Assembly (NCBI GenBank): GCA_964406935.1
Contig: CAYOTM010000019.1
Coordinates: forward strand, 1 to 13,207
Direction of reading: 5' to 3'
From: PWHG01 sp964406935
GTDB taxonomy: Bacteria; Patescibacteriota; Patescibacteriia; Patescibacteriales; UBA12465
Length of the DNA stretch: 13,207 nt
Positions 7,023 to 13,207 of this stretch are shown in pieces. The position numbers and the translations under genes are program-made. The number at the start of each line of letters is the position of its first letter. Position 1 is the first letter of the stretch. Under the pieces are notes generated by a model. The model was given only the letters and a program-made list of their open reading frames with translations, made no database searches and was not told the origin of the DNA.

Positions 7023-7051
7023 ATTATCATAACAAATTAACTCCAAGACAA
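7023..7051 (-). promoter_or_regulatory. Candidate sigma70 promoter for the cupredoxin-like gene and possibly the RT operon
   Basis: On the minus strand, TTGTCT (7051-7046) and GATAAT (7028-7023) are separated by 17 nt, with four and five matches to the consensus hexamers. It lies just after the PilX-like stop codon (7059), and its start point near 7016 is about 34 nt before the ATG at 6982. No other promoter is obvious before the RT, so one transcript could cover 6982 to 2023. Confidence 0.4.
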
Positions 7052-7058
7052 CAACTGC

Positions 7059-7529
7059 TTAAAATCGTAAATCAACGCTTCGCCGGGTATTTAAAAATGA
7101 TCCTAAAGAAGTAAACACATTTTCCGAATCATAGGGTCGTTTAGCAGTAAAATATACCCAATAAGTAGCTCCCGAAACATCAATCGCTTCGGGTTCGATT
7201 ACTAAACCTAAATCCGAAGCTAAACTAATTGTCTGGGACTGACGTACTTCATAAAGTAAGCGCTCAGCCCCCGCTTCCGCCACAAAATAAGCTTTAGTGG
7301 ATTGTGATTGGGTGCCAGCCATTTTAATGCCTGATAAAGCTAAGGAAGCCCCGCCCATGGCAATCACAATAATTGAAGTGATAATAAAAAAGGCCAATAA
7401 CAGAGCGCTTCCCTCTTTAGTAGTCCTGAGTTGTTTAAAAAATACCAACTTCGCCCCAGTTTTAAATAAGAGCTTATTGACTGTTTTAAACGATTGTTTG
7501 TTCCCTTGTTTAATCAACTGCCAAGCCAT
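7059..7529 (-). CDS. PilX-like minor pilin (type IV pilus assembly)
   Basis: I choose ATG 7529, four nt after the stop of the preceding pilin gene; the longer frame to 7592 would overlap that gene by 59 bp. The 156-residue product has a basic N-terminal tail of 40 residues and then EGSALLLAFFIITSIIVIAM (39-58), a pilin-like hydrophobic helix after a possible G40|S41 processing site. YFVAEAGAERLLYEV (81-95) is the usual PilX-type helix that follows. The glutamate normally found at +5 of the mature pilin is missing (L45), as seen in some PilX and GspK-type proteins, which fits a tip or initiating subunit. The leader is unusually long. It is the last of four minor pilin genes in a row. The family call rests on the N-terminal pattern and gene order; the C-terminal part is short and not diagnostic. 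Confidence 0.75.
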   Translation of the reverse strand: MAWQLIKQGNKQSFKTVNKLLFKTGAKLVFFKQLRTTKEGSALLLAFFIITSIIVIAMGGASLALSGIKMAGTQSQSTKAYFVAEAGAERLLYEVRQSQTISLASDLGLVIEPEAIDVSGATYWVYFTAKRPYDSENVFTSLGSFLNTRRSVDLRF

Positions 7530-7533
7530 AAAA

Positions 7534-8121
7534 TTAATTTTTATAATAACGTGAACCAATTGTTGTCTGGAGGCGCAACTCAGTAGTTTCATCAGCTCGC
7601 AAAGTAGCCTCGGCTAAAATATTAACCACCACATAAGGTTGCGTGCCAACTTCCTCCACAACTACAAAACCTAGGTCAAGCATTTGCACTTTTTTCGGAG
7701 TTAAATAAGCCGGCACTCCATCACGGCTAACCATAAACCGCACCTGACCATCAACCGAATTTAAATAATAACTAACGCATTCACCATGATAATTTTGTAA
7801 ATATAAAATATCACCATAAGCATTAGTGCTGGTAGCAAATAAACGATCACTAGGAATACTACCACACACCCCACCGCTATTACGTTGAGCCATGCGCACT
7901 TCCTTGGAAACTACTTCGAAAAAATATTTAATATTTTCTTGAAGATTTTGATTAGCCAGCGAATAACGTTGACCAACTAAAACCATTTGAAAAATTTCGG
8001 TGGCTGATAACATTAAAATTACAAAAATCGTTACCGATACCAAAACCTCCATCAGAGTTACCCCCGGCTTAGTTTGATAAATTTTTTTAGACCAAAATTT
8101 TAAGCGCATAAGACGCATCAT
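7534..8121 (-). CDS. PilW/PulJ-like minor prepilin
   Basis: ATG 8121 lies one base after the stop of the preceding pilin gene and is preferred over an in-frame TTG at 8139 that would overlap it. The 195-residue product has a basic leader of 20 residues and a class III processing motif, KPG|VTLMEVLVSVTIFVI, with G20, V21 and the conserved E25. The hydrophobic helix that follows serves as membrane anchor and polymerisation core. After it come ENIKYFFEVVSKEVRMAQRN, as in PulJ/PilW proteins (helix then 'lr.dl+.A'), and a beta-rich C-terminal domain with two cysteines (in GVCGSIP and GECVSYY) that could form a disulfide. Minor pilins of this type prime pilus assembly together with the neighbouring PilV, FimT and PilX types. 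Processing by a PilD-type prepilin peptidase is expected; no such gene is in the window. Confidence 0.82.
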   Translation of the reverse strand: MMRLMRLKFWSKKIYQTKPGVTLMEVLVSVTIFVILMLSATEIFQMVLVGQRYSLANQNLQENIKYFFEVVSKEVRMAQRNSGGVCGSIPSDRLFATSTNAYGDILYLQNYHGECVSYYLNSVDGQVRFMVSRDGVPAYLTPKKVQMLDLGFVVVEEVGTQPYVVVNILAEATLRADETTELRLQTTIGSRYYKN

Positions 8122-8122
8122 T

Positions 8123-8695
8123 TTAATTAATATCTTCAATTAAACCGGCAAAATTAATTTGGATCTGAGTACTTGATTGACGAGGAACATCTTTCAGAGT
8201 AATTGTGGCGGGAAAAGGACTATTGTCAATCTCGTTAATAAAGGTTCGCGGATCAGGCGGCAAAAAAATAATATTTAATTCACTAACTGTTGAGGAAACA
8301 CTTAAAGAGTCAATTGTAATTCCCGAGGATAATTCTACAACTTTGCCACCAAATTCTAAACTATCTTCGCCAACATCAAACAGCTGGTTATTATTAATAT
8401 CGGCAAAAATATGATATTGAGTGTTGTTCCCAGTTTGACTATTAAAATAGACCCCCCAACCACCGGCCGGAACCTGGCCGTTATATTCAAATAAACCAAG
8501 GGCATTAGCTTGAGCATAGCGAATATCACTAATTAAAATTTGGGTGGTTAATACTAAGTCATTTTGACGATTAGCGTCCCGATAATTAGCTAAAAAAATA
8601 CCGGTCATTAAAATAATAATTCCAATACTAGTTAACACCTCAGTTAAGGTAAAGCCAGGAGCAGTTTTTCTTAAATTTTTTACGGTAAATTTCAT
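8123..8695 (-). CDS. FimT/GspH-like minor prepilin with a calcium-loop-like motif
   Basis: I choose ATG 8695, which gives 190 residues and a 14-residue leader. An ATG at 8734 would add 13 residues and overlap the PilV-like gene by 14 bp. The processing motif is TAPG|FTLTEVLTSIGIIILM with G14, F15 and E19. The next helix, LTTQILISDIRYAQANAL (49-66), is typical of GspH/FimT ('l...l...R.eAi'). At 99-111, DINNNQLFDVGED matches a DxNxNxxxDxxxE/D calcium-binding loop, a feature common in GspH-type pseudopilins. The rest is beta-rich. It is the second of four consecutive minor pilin genes; FimT-type pilins in other bacteria bind DNA during uptake, but nothing here proves that role. Confidence 0.82.
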   Translation of the reverse strand: MKFTVKNLRKTAPGFTLTEVLTSIGIIILMTGIFLANYRDANRQNDLVLTTQILISDIRYAQANALGLFEYNGQVPAGGWGVYFNSQTGNNTQYHIFADINNNQLFDVGEDSLEFGGKVVELSSGITIDSLSVSSTVSELNIIFLPPDPRTFINEIDNSPFPATITLKDVPRQSSTQIQINFAGLIEDIN

Positions 8696-8720
8696 GACAA
8701 AAATATTAATAAGAAATAAT

Positions 8721-9224
8721 TTAACGCCAATCATAAAGACGAGTGGCTACATTATAAGAAAAATTATTAGTCCCATCGCGCCAAGTAATTAAAACATCCA
8801 CTAAAACAGCGTCTGTCAAGCCATCTAAAAATTCAATACTAATTAAGCGACTATAGGCAGTTAATTCCCCGGATCCGGAATCATGAACATAAAAATTATT
8901 ATTTAAATAAAAAGGGCAAGGAACTTCTGAGGAAGCTAAACTTAAATTGGTATAATCCAAACAATAATTGCCGGCTACAAATAAATCAGAAAAGCTTAAA
9001 TCAGCTCCGCGCCAATTAGAGTCCCGAATCACCCGAACCAATTCCACCCCTTCTTGAGCTAATTGATAAGCGACTAAGCTATGTCTATTTAACCGTTGAG
9101 CTTGAATACTTTGATTAACTAAAGTCATCATCCCCACCATGCCAACCGAGACAATAAAAACCACCGCCATCACTTCAATAATAGAAAATCCTGATTGCTT
9201 ATTTAATTTTTTTAAATTAATCAT
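8721..9224 (-). CDS. PilV-like minor prepilin
   Basis: The 167-residue protein begins at ATG 9224, 16 nt after the stop of the giant repeat protein. A 12-residue Lys-rich leader precedes KQSG|FSIIEVMAVVFIVSVG (G12, F13, E17), a clear class III prepilin site. After the hydrophobic helix comes AYQLAQEGVELVRVIRDSNW (52-71), the hallmark of PilV/GspI-type minor pilins in Patescibacteria ('A..LAqeGiE.vR.iRD.nw'). Two cysteines (NYCLDY and VPCPFY) could form a disulfide in the C-terminal domain. It opens the four-gene minor pilin cluster, and its position right behind the repeat protein suggests joint expression and perhaps assembly. Confidence 0.84.
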   Translation of the reverse strand: MINLKKLNKQSGFSIIEVMAVVFIVSVGMVGMMTLVNQSIQAQRLNRHSLVAYQLAQEGVELVRVIRDSNWRGADLSFSDLFVAGNYCLDYTNLSLASSEVPCPFYLNNNFYVHDSGSGELTAYSRLISIEFLDGLTDAVLVDVLITWRDGTNNFSYNVATRLYDWR

Positions 9225-9240
9225 AATTTAATTAACAAGA

Positions 9241-12200
9241 TTAGTCAGGCTTAACTTCTCGCCACAGAGGTAAGTCATAGTTAATAGTTAAAATACTAGA
9301 TTCCCGGGTACAGGAATAACCAGTCGGATCAGTAATTGTTAGAGAGCTAGTTTGACCCGGGGCAATTTCCCCAAAAATAATCGTAGTAGTAGCCATTGTG
9401 GTCGAAGCAATAAACGAACCATGACTGGAGGCCCACTGATAACCTAAACCGCAATCATCCTCCCAACAATAAATCGGCGAAGTAGGGCTGCTTGGAGAAT
9501 AATAATGAGTACTAGTTGAAGTCCAAAAATCGGTAGTGGTTCCAGCAATAATTTCTAAAGGACTCCATTCAAAAAATGGTTGAGGGAAAAGATGGCGATA
9601 AGTGGTAAAGGTTAAAGGTGGGTTAGCGGAAACTAGAGCATTATATTCAATATTATCCGTTAAAATACTACTATAATCCGTGCCAGCAGTATTAAATTGG
9701 AGCCAATCTGATTCAATTCCTAAATTATCATCATATAATTTTAGCCACCAGTAATAAGAGGTCCCATATTCTAAAGCAGGCCTCGGCAAACACCAAACTG
9801 AGGGGCAAATATATTGACTAGCCGATCCCATTGCTCCGGTAATTTTTGGTGAAGTCCAGGCCGTACTAGTACTATTTTCCGTATTAATTAAAATTTGGAA
9901 AGCAGTCGGCTGGCCACTAGTCCTTTTCCATCTAAAAACTGTTCGCAGCGAACCTTCGATTGAACAAGCTTGAGAAAAATTCCAATTAGGAGCCGATAAT
10001 TCTTTTAAGTTAAGCAACCAAAGATAAACTTTATAATTATTGCTCAAACAGGTATCAGTATTTTCACAGTTTAAGCTTAGTTTTCCCCAAGTAGGGTGAG
10101 TGGCATAGCCAAAGAAAAATCCGGGATTAGTAGCATCATAATTATAAATACTCGTCGGAATTAAAGGATCAACGGACGCATCAAGGCGAATCCAGGAATC
10201 ATCAGCCAAAACTTTAGCCCAACCATAAACCCGTTGACTGATCTCGTCATAACAAGCGCTACAATTATTAGTAGCATTACATTCACTACTGGTAGTATCC
10301 GCACAATTATTTACAAAATTATAATTCTCGCCAGTCGGAATGCCGGCTCGAAAAGAAATTAACCCAAAAGACGGAGCGTCTAAATGACGAGCATAACCAG
10401 AAAAAGTATAGTCATCATTTAAATTAACCCCATAATTGGTCAGGGTTCCACCGCCAGGCAAATTATATACTTTTGAGCAAGGATCAACTGAAAAGAAAAA
10501 AGTAAAGATAAAAGGAAAAACATCTCGGGGCTCATCAAGACAATTAAAATAAACAAAATCACCTTCATCAGTTAAGGCTTTGCCCCGCACATTATGATCG
10601 TTGGTTTGCTCCGGTTCGGGCGAAGAAGACGGCATAAACGGTGAGCCAGAAACCCCAACTCCAAGATCATAATTACCAAAAGAATCTTGTTGAAATATTT
10701 TATAACTATATTCAGTATTATTAGTTAAAGGAATAGTTAAACAACCTGTGCTACCCCCAGAACCATCAGTTAAACTACTAGGGGTGGCGGCGATTAAACC
10801 AGAAGCAACACAAGCGACCGTGGCCGCTCCAATTGTATCTCCAGCTGTATAAGTAATTCCCTCGGTTGGTAGCTCAGCTCCAGAGCTAGCCCCAGTCCAA
10901 CGGAAAATTACTGAACTAGTAGTTTCATTATTAGTGCTCGTCCAATTTAAAGTAACCGCCTGATCGCCAGCACTGCCAGAAGTATTAGTAGCATTATTGG
11001 GAGATAAATTATCAATAGTAATAATAGCACTGCCCGTATCACTGCCACTTTGTGAATTAGTGGTTGTCAGAGCAGTAACTGTCCCCGTAACTGAATAACT
11101 CTCACCAGGTGGAACTGGCATATTAGCTTGAACTTTAGGAGTAAGGCGAATTTTGTAAGTAGTTTCGGAAGTGGTGATACCCAAAGAACAGCTCGTAAAA
11201 TTAATAATATTGCTAACCGGATTAGAAATCACCGTACATTGATTAGTATTGGCCGTATCAGTAATTGCTACTTGAGCAATATTGTTATAGGCACCAGCTG
11301 GCAAAAGGGTGACCGTGGCGGCCGTCATTGTGTCGGTACCGACATTAGTTTGTAAAGTAAAATTGGCCATATCAACCGCAGCGTTACCTGGCCCAATCGT
11401 TTGATTACTCGGTTCAGTGGCACCAGCACCAAGAGTGGTCTGAGCAGAAACTTGCGGACTAAATGGTGAGCCGGAAATTACTACGCCAACATCATAGTTA
11501 CCCCGAGCATCTTGTTGAAAAATTTTATAAGAATAATCTGTTCCGTTAGTTAAAGGTATGTTAGTACAATCCGCACTGGCACCCGAACCATCGGTTCGAG
11601 TAAGGGATGTGTTGGCAGTCACACTAGACACGACGCAAGCCACCGTTGCTCCGCCAATTGTATTGCCGGCGGTGTAGCTCGCTCCTTCCGCCGGCACATC
11701 CGCGCCCGCGCTACTAGCAGTCCAACGTAATAGAACAGAATTAGTCGTTTCGTTGTTAGTACTGGTCCAATTTAAAGTAACGGCCTGATCACCAGCACTG
11801 CCGGAAGTAGCCGTTGCGTTATTAGGCGACAGGTTGTCGATAGTGATAATACCACTACCAGTATCGCTACCAGCCTGGGAATTAGTCGTCGTAAAAGCGG
11901 AAACAACCCCAGTAATCGCATAACTCGCTCCCGGAGGAATAGCCATGTTAGCGTGAGTTTTTGGAGTGATCCGGATTTTGTAAGTAGTTTCGGAAGTGGT
12001 GATGCCCAAAGAACAACTCGTAAAATTAATTGTGTTGCTGCCAGGGTTAGTGACTGGCGTACATTGATTAGCATTAGCAGTGTTAGTAATCGCGACTTCG
12101 GCAATATTATTAAAAGCACCAGTTGGCAAAAGGGTGACAGTGGCGGCGGTCATCGTATCTGTTCCAACGTTAGTGCGAAGAGTGAAGTTGGCAAGATCAG

Positions 12201-13207
12201 TCGCTGAAGCACCCGGACCAATTGTTTGATTGCTCGGCTCAGCCGCGCCAGCTCCAATGGTAGTGGCAGCCGCTGCTTGCGGACTAAATGGTGAGCCAGA
12301 AATTACGACGCCAACATCATAGTTACCCCGAGCATCTTGTTGAAAAATTTTATAAGAATAATCTGTTCCGTTAGTTAAAGGTGTGTTAGTACAACCCGCA
12401 CTGGCACCCGAACCATCAGTGCGACTCAAAGGGGTATTAGCGGCCACACTAGAAACGACGCAAGCGACAGTCGCTCCACCAATCGTGTTACCGGCGGTGT
12501 AACTGACTCCTTCCACTGGAACATCCGCGCCAGCACTACTAGCAGTCCAACGTAATAGAACGGAATTAGTCGTTTCGTTATTAGTACTCGTCCAATTCAA
12601 AGTGACCGCTTGATCACTAGCACTACCAGAAGTAGTGGTCGCGCTATTAGGCGACAAGTTATCAATCGTAATGGTCGCACTACCAGTATCGCTACCACTT
12701 TGAGGGTTGGTCGTTGTAAAAGCAGTAACTGTTCCCGTAACAGAATAGCTAGCCCCCGGAGGAACAGCCATATTAGCGTGCGTTTTAGGAGTGATCCGGA
12801 TTTTGTAAGTAGTTTCAGAAGTGGTGATACCTAAAGAACAGCTCGTAAAATTAATTGTGTTGCTGCCAGGGTTAGTGACTGGCGTACATTGATTAGCATT
12901 AGCAGTGTTAGTAATCGCGACTTCGGCAATATTATTAAAAGCACCAGTTGGCAAAAGGGTGACAGTGGCGGCGGTCATCGTATCTGTTCCAACGTTAGTG
13001 CGAAGAGTGAAGTTGGCAAGATCAGTCGCTGAAGCACCCGGACCAATTGTTTGATTGCTCGGCTCAGCCGCGCCAGCTCCAATGGTAGTGGCAGCCGCTG
13101 CTTGCGGACTAAATGGTGAGCCAGAAATTACGACGCCAACATCATAGTTACCCCGAGCATCTTGTTGAAAAATTTTATAAGAATAATCTGTTCCGTTAGT
13201 TAAAGGT
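9241..13207 (-). CDS. Giant modular surface protein with 275-aa tandem repeats, N-terminus beyond the right edge
   Basis: The frame is open from the right edge to the stop at 9241, so over 1320 residues are visible. The N-terminal part consists of 275-aa modules. Each holds a Thr/Ser-rich beta domain beginning 'GAGA.EPSNQTIGPG' and a fibronectin type III-like domain (IDNLSPN...DQAVTLNWTSTNNETT...NGTDYSYKIFQQD..GNYD). After a short PEPEQ linker (about 10600-10620) come four short 'G.A....G.i.f.C' units: VRGKALTDEGDFVYFNC, FSGYARHL..GLISF, VYGWAKVLADDSWIRL and FFGYATHPTWGKLSLNC. They are followed by an FN3-like stretch (ALEYGTSYYWWLKLYDD) and the tail LPLWREVKPD. Many cysteines and the low charge fit an extracellular protein. 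No signal peptide or start is visible because the N-terminus lies outside; the first internal ATG (12978) is not the start. Lying directly before minor pilin genes, it may be a pilus-associated adhesin; that is inference. Confidence 0.85.
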   Translation of the reverse strand, partial: PLTNGTDYSYKIFQQDARGNYDVGVVISGSPFSPQAAAATTIGAGAAEPSNQTIGPGASATDLANFTLRTNVGTDTMTAATVTLLPTGAFNNIAEVAITNTANANQCTPVTNPGSNTINFTSCSLGITTSETTYKIRITPKTHANMAVPPGASYSVTGTVTAFTTTNPQSGSDTGSATITIDNLSPNSATTTSGSASDQAVTLNWTSTNNETTNSVLLRWTASSAGADVPVEGVSYTAGNTIGGATVACVVSSVAANTPLSRTDGSGASAGCTNTPLTNGTDYSYKIFQQDARGNYDVGVVISGSPFSPQAAAATTIGAGAAEPSNQTIGPGASATDLANFTLRTNVGTDTMTAATVTLLPTGAFNNIAEVAITNTANANQCTPVTNPGSNTINFTSCSLGITTSETTYKIRITPKTHANMAIPPGASYAITGVVSAFTTTNSQAGSDTGSGIITIDNLSPNNATATSGSAGDQAVTLNWTSTNNETTNSVLLRWTASSAGADVPAEGASYTAGNTIGGATVACVVSSVTANTSLTRTDGSGASADCTNIPLTNGTDYSYKIFQQDARGNYDVGVVISGSPFSPQVSAQTTLGAGATEPSNQTIGPGNAAVDMANFTLQTNVGTDTMTAATVTLLPAGAYNNIAQVAITDTANTNQCTVISNPVSNIINFTSCSLGITTSETTYKIRLTPKVQANMPVPPGESYSVTGTVTALTTTNSQSGSDTGSAIITIDNLSPNNATNTSGSAGDQAVTLNWTSTNNETTSSVIFRWTGASSGAELPTEGITYTAGDTIGAATVACVASGLIAATPSSLTDGSGGSTGCLTIPLTNNTEYSYKIFQQDSFGNYDLGVGVSGSPFMPSSSPEPEQTNDHNVRGKALTDEGDFVYFNCLDEPRDVFPFIFTFFFSVDPCSKVYNLPGGGTLTNYGVNLNDDYTFSGYARHLDAPSFGLISFRAGIPTGENYNFVNNCADTTSSECNATNNCSACYDEISQRVYGWAKVLADDSWIRLDASVDPLIPTSIYNYDATNPGFFFGYATHPTWGKLSLNCENTDTCLSNNYKVYLWLLNLKELSAPNWNFSQACSIEGSLRTVFRWKRTSGQPTAFQILINTENSTSTAWTSPKITGAMGSASQYICPSVWCLPRPALEYGTSYYWWLKLYDDNLGIESDWLQFNTAGTDYSSILTDNIEYNALVSANPPLTFTTYRHLFPQPFFEWSPLEIIAGTTTDFWTSTSTHYYSPSSPTSPIYCWEDDCGLGYQWASSHGSFIASTTMATTTIIFGEIAPGQTSSLTITDPTGYSCTRESSILTINYDLPLWREVKPD
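10636..13207 (-). repeat. 825-bp tandem repeat array (three units and part of a fourth)
   Basis: Units lie at 13207-13111 (partial), 13110-12286, 12285-11461 and 11460-10636, each 825 bp (275 codons), so the frame is kept. The unit at 10636-11460 is clearly diverged in both DNA and protein. The other two are close relatives: 12017-12382 and 12842-13207 are identical over 366 bases as read by eye. The array continues beyond the window. Confidence 0.9.

Noticed and set aside
11772..12119. 115-residue minus-strand frame inside the giant protein gene
   Set aside because: It is an alternative frame of the repeat module, Leu/Arg-rich by reading the Thr/Ser-rich codons out of frame.
4911..13207. 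Diversity-generating retroelement with TR/VR
   Set aside because: No pair of about 100-bp repeats differing at adenines was seen, no Avd-like gene is present, and the RT lacks the DGR motif. The tandem repeats in the giant protein are 825-bp protein modules, not a TR/VR pair.
1..13207. CRISPR array, tRNA or rRNA genes
   Set aside because: No short regularly spaced repeats and no tRNA- or rRNA-like sequence was seen by eye on either strand.

Overview
The window looks like a piece of a Candidatus Patescibacteria (CPR, Parcubacteria-like) chromosome. This rests on the AT-rich, tightly packed genes with standard stop codons, a tail-fibre-like secreted protein full of GIGTTTP motifs, a giant repeat protein carrying the 'G.A....G.i.f.C' repeats and 'LPLW+EV+P' tail that are familiar in that lineage, and a minor-pilin cluster. 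All supported genes lie on the minus strand, so transcription runs from high to low coordinates. Both ends of the window cut a gene.

Layout in transcription order. (1) 13207-9241: the 3' part of a very large surface protein made of 825-bp (275-aa) tandem modules and a Cys-rich C-terminal region. (2) 9224-7059: four consecutive minor prepilins (PilV-, FimT/GspH-, PilW/PulJ- and PilX-like), almost without gaps. They probably assemble with the large protein in a type IV pilus or a pseudopilus tip. (3) 6982-6368: a membrane-anchored protein with a degenerate cupredoxin-like domain, preceded by a plausible sigma70 promoter. (4) 6352-6131: a non-coding, hairpin-rich segment bounded by a 24-nt inverted repeat with one mismatch. 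(5) 6131-2023: a reverse transcriptase of group II-like type, then a degenerate six-TM ABC half-transporter, then a membrane-anchored PLD-family protein. These three genes overlap one another by 26 and 17 bp. (6) 2022-1847: an AT-rich intergenic region with a strong extended -10 promoter. (7) 1846-1: the 5' part of a secreted tail-fibre/YadA-head-like protein that runs off the left edge.

The most interesting part is 6352-2023. A structured putative RNA ends right at the start codon of a reverse transcriptase, and two envelope proteins are translationally coupled behind it. All three enzymes carry altered signature motifs: VGDD instead of YxDD in the RT; no Walker B glutamate, signature motif or H-loop histidine in the ABC protein; and HxH in place of HxK in the second HKD motif of the PLD protein. 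The layout resembles retrons and ncRNA-dependent defence RTs, but the RT lacks the retron hallmarks and the envelope partners are unusual. No function can be assigned from this sequence alone. The alternative is that the long stem simply autoregulates RT translation.
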